Part shown: positions 13,792-14,593 of the stretch, in pieces
Numbering within the stretch: position 1 is the first letter of the stretch
Layout: every line of letters begins with the position of its first letter
Assembly (NCBI GenBank): GCA_045598945.1
Contig: JAZRVD010000213.1
Span: 1 to 14,593, forward strand
Length of the DNA: 14,593 nt
Source: Colimorpha sp045598945
GTDB taxonomy: Bacteria; Bacteroidota; Bacteroidia; Bacteroidales; P3
Reading direction: 5' to 3'
Made by a program: the position numbers and the translations under genes
The notes under the pieces: generated by a model
Databases searched by the model: none
What the model saw: only the letters and a program-made list of their open reading frames with translations
Told to the model about the DNA's origin: nothing

Positions 13792-14593
13792 ATGAAACGT
13801 TTATATTTTCTTGTGTTTTTTCTTGCCGCTGTTGTATCTTGCTCTAAAAATGATGATAGTGAAGATGTCGCTATCAACACCATTTCTTCGCCTCGTCTCT
13901 CGCAAGTGCGTTGCGTCAGTCAGCAGATAACCAATAGGTACGATTATGGAGATGCTTTGCTGTCTTCCGATACTGTATGTGGCGACTATGTCTCGCAACG
14001 TTGGTCGTGGGACGGTCAGACACTCGCCTCTATCGAGTATTACGACAGTGAGGGCTTGTTGTACGCCAACGATTACCTCTACCAGCAGGGTAGGGTGCAG
14101 TCCTATCAACAGCGTGGCACAAATAAAACAACGTTCTACCGCTATTCTAACAACCGCCTCGATAGTATCGTTACTTGCAATGGCTCAACGGTATCCACTT
14201 GCGCGGCTTTTGTCTACACCTCCGACGCCGACCAGTACCCAGCCTACGCTCTTTTCTCGCGTGGCGAGACTACGCCAGCCAAGTATATCCTGACGTGGAA
14301 CGACGGCAATATGACTTCTTATACATGGAATTACGATGAAAGTACCTCTACGTCCGAACAGTATGCTTTCGACAACCATTTCAACCCATTCTATCATGTC
14401 GAAAGCAATATCAATGTGGCTAACCTCTCGCAACATAATTATATCTCTAAGGATTATGCTTTCTCTACACAGTATGGCGACACACGCACCCATACCGACT
14501 ACTGCTATGTCTATGATGGCAACAAGCCTGTAGCCATGTCTTATACCGATACGTCAAAAATCGGCAGGGTTGTTAATATCTACAGTTATCAGT
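13792..14593 (+). CDS. Lipoprotein of unknown function, N-terminal part
   Basis: The frame from ATG 13792 is open to the last base: 267 codons without a stop, so the gene continues beyond the window. The N-terminus is a lipoprotein signal (MKRLYFLVFFLAAVVSC) with the acylated cysteine at position 17. The next residues, SKNDDSED, resemble the acidic lipoprotein export signal that sends Bacteroidetes lipoproteins to the cell surface. The rest is beta-rich with short RHS/YD-like pieces, such as WSWDGQTLASIEYYDSEGLL, YRYSNNRLDSI, ILTWNDGNMTSYTWNY and YCYVYDGNKPVAMSY. This pattern is like Bacteroidetes DUF4595-type lipoproteins, but I cannot assign it firmly. There are no catalytic motifs. The ATG falls just after the T-run of the preceding terminator, so how it is transcribed is unclear. 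Confidence 0.8.
   Translation, partial: MKRLYFLVFFLAAVVSCSKNDDSEDVAINTISSPRLSQVRCVSQQITNRYDYGDALLSSDTVCGDYVSQRWSWDGQTLASIEYYDSEGLLYANDYLYQQGRVQSYQQRGTNKTTFYRYSNNRLDSIVTCNGSTVSTCAAFVYTSDADQYPAYALFSRGETTPAKYILTWNDGNMTSYTWNYDESTSTSEQYAFDNHFNPFYHVESNINVANLSQHNYISKDYAFSTQYGDTRTHTDYCYVYDGNKPVAMSYTDTSKIGRVVNIYSYQ

Overview
The window reads as a chromosomal segment of a Bacteroidales bacterium (Prevotella/Bacteroides-like). Several upstream regions carry the Bacteroidetes -7 promoter element TAnnTTTG, in two cases with a -33 TTTG at 19-20 bp. There are no obvious Shine-Dalgarno sequences. Proteins such as the PepSY-like exported protein, the WG-repeat protein, the DksA-like protein lacking most zinc cysteines and a lipoprotein with an acidic post-cysteine tail are typical of that phylum. 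The first six bases are a HindIII site (AAGCTT), so the left edge may be a clone boundary; both edge genes are cut.

Layout. Bases 1-504 hold the C-terminal third of the M20 peptidase PepD, closed by a strong terminator (524-564). Bases 644-1492 are a decayed IS200/RAYT-like transposase with two stop codons, two frame changes and an internal deletion. Next comes a likely operon: a secreted protein of five 86-87-residue WG modules (1759-3108) and dihydroorotase (3162-4496), followed by a PepSY-like exported protein (4541-4987). A shared terminator (5013-5053) separates these from an acetyl-CoA hydrolase/CoA-transferase family gene on the minus strand (5071-6375). A zinc-ribbon protein (6651-7229) and a GNAT acetyltransferase (7316-7846) follow on the plus strand.

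Bases 7847-9501 form an AT-rich accessory island with palindromes and a pair of 13-bp direct repeats. Its only genes are a two-gene toxin-antitoxin module (8385-9049) whose toxin is a PIN_3 (VapC-like) protein and whose antitoxin is of unrecognised family. Ornithine aminotransferase (9502-10722, minus) is divergent from a fused two-domain oligopeptide-type ABC ATPase (10929-12662). The ATPase gene is followed 3 bp later by rimM. A DksA/TraR-like gene (13330-13728) has the best promoter in the window. The right edge cuts a lipoprotein gene that is open from 13792 to the end.

Most of the content is ordinary core metabolism (pyrimidine synthesis, ornithine/proline metabolism, peptide hydrolysis, ribosome maturation) mixed with small exported proteins. 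I do not see a clearly new multi-gene system. The least explained parts are the toxin-antitoxin module with its upstream repeats, the WG-repeat protein coupled to pyrC, and the zinc-ribbon protein's long unassigned C-terminus.
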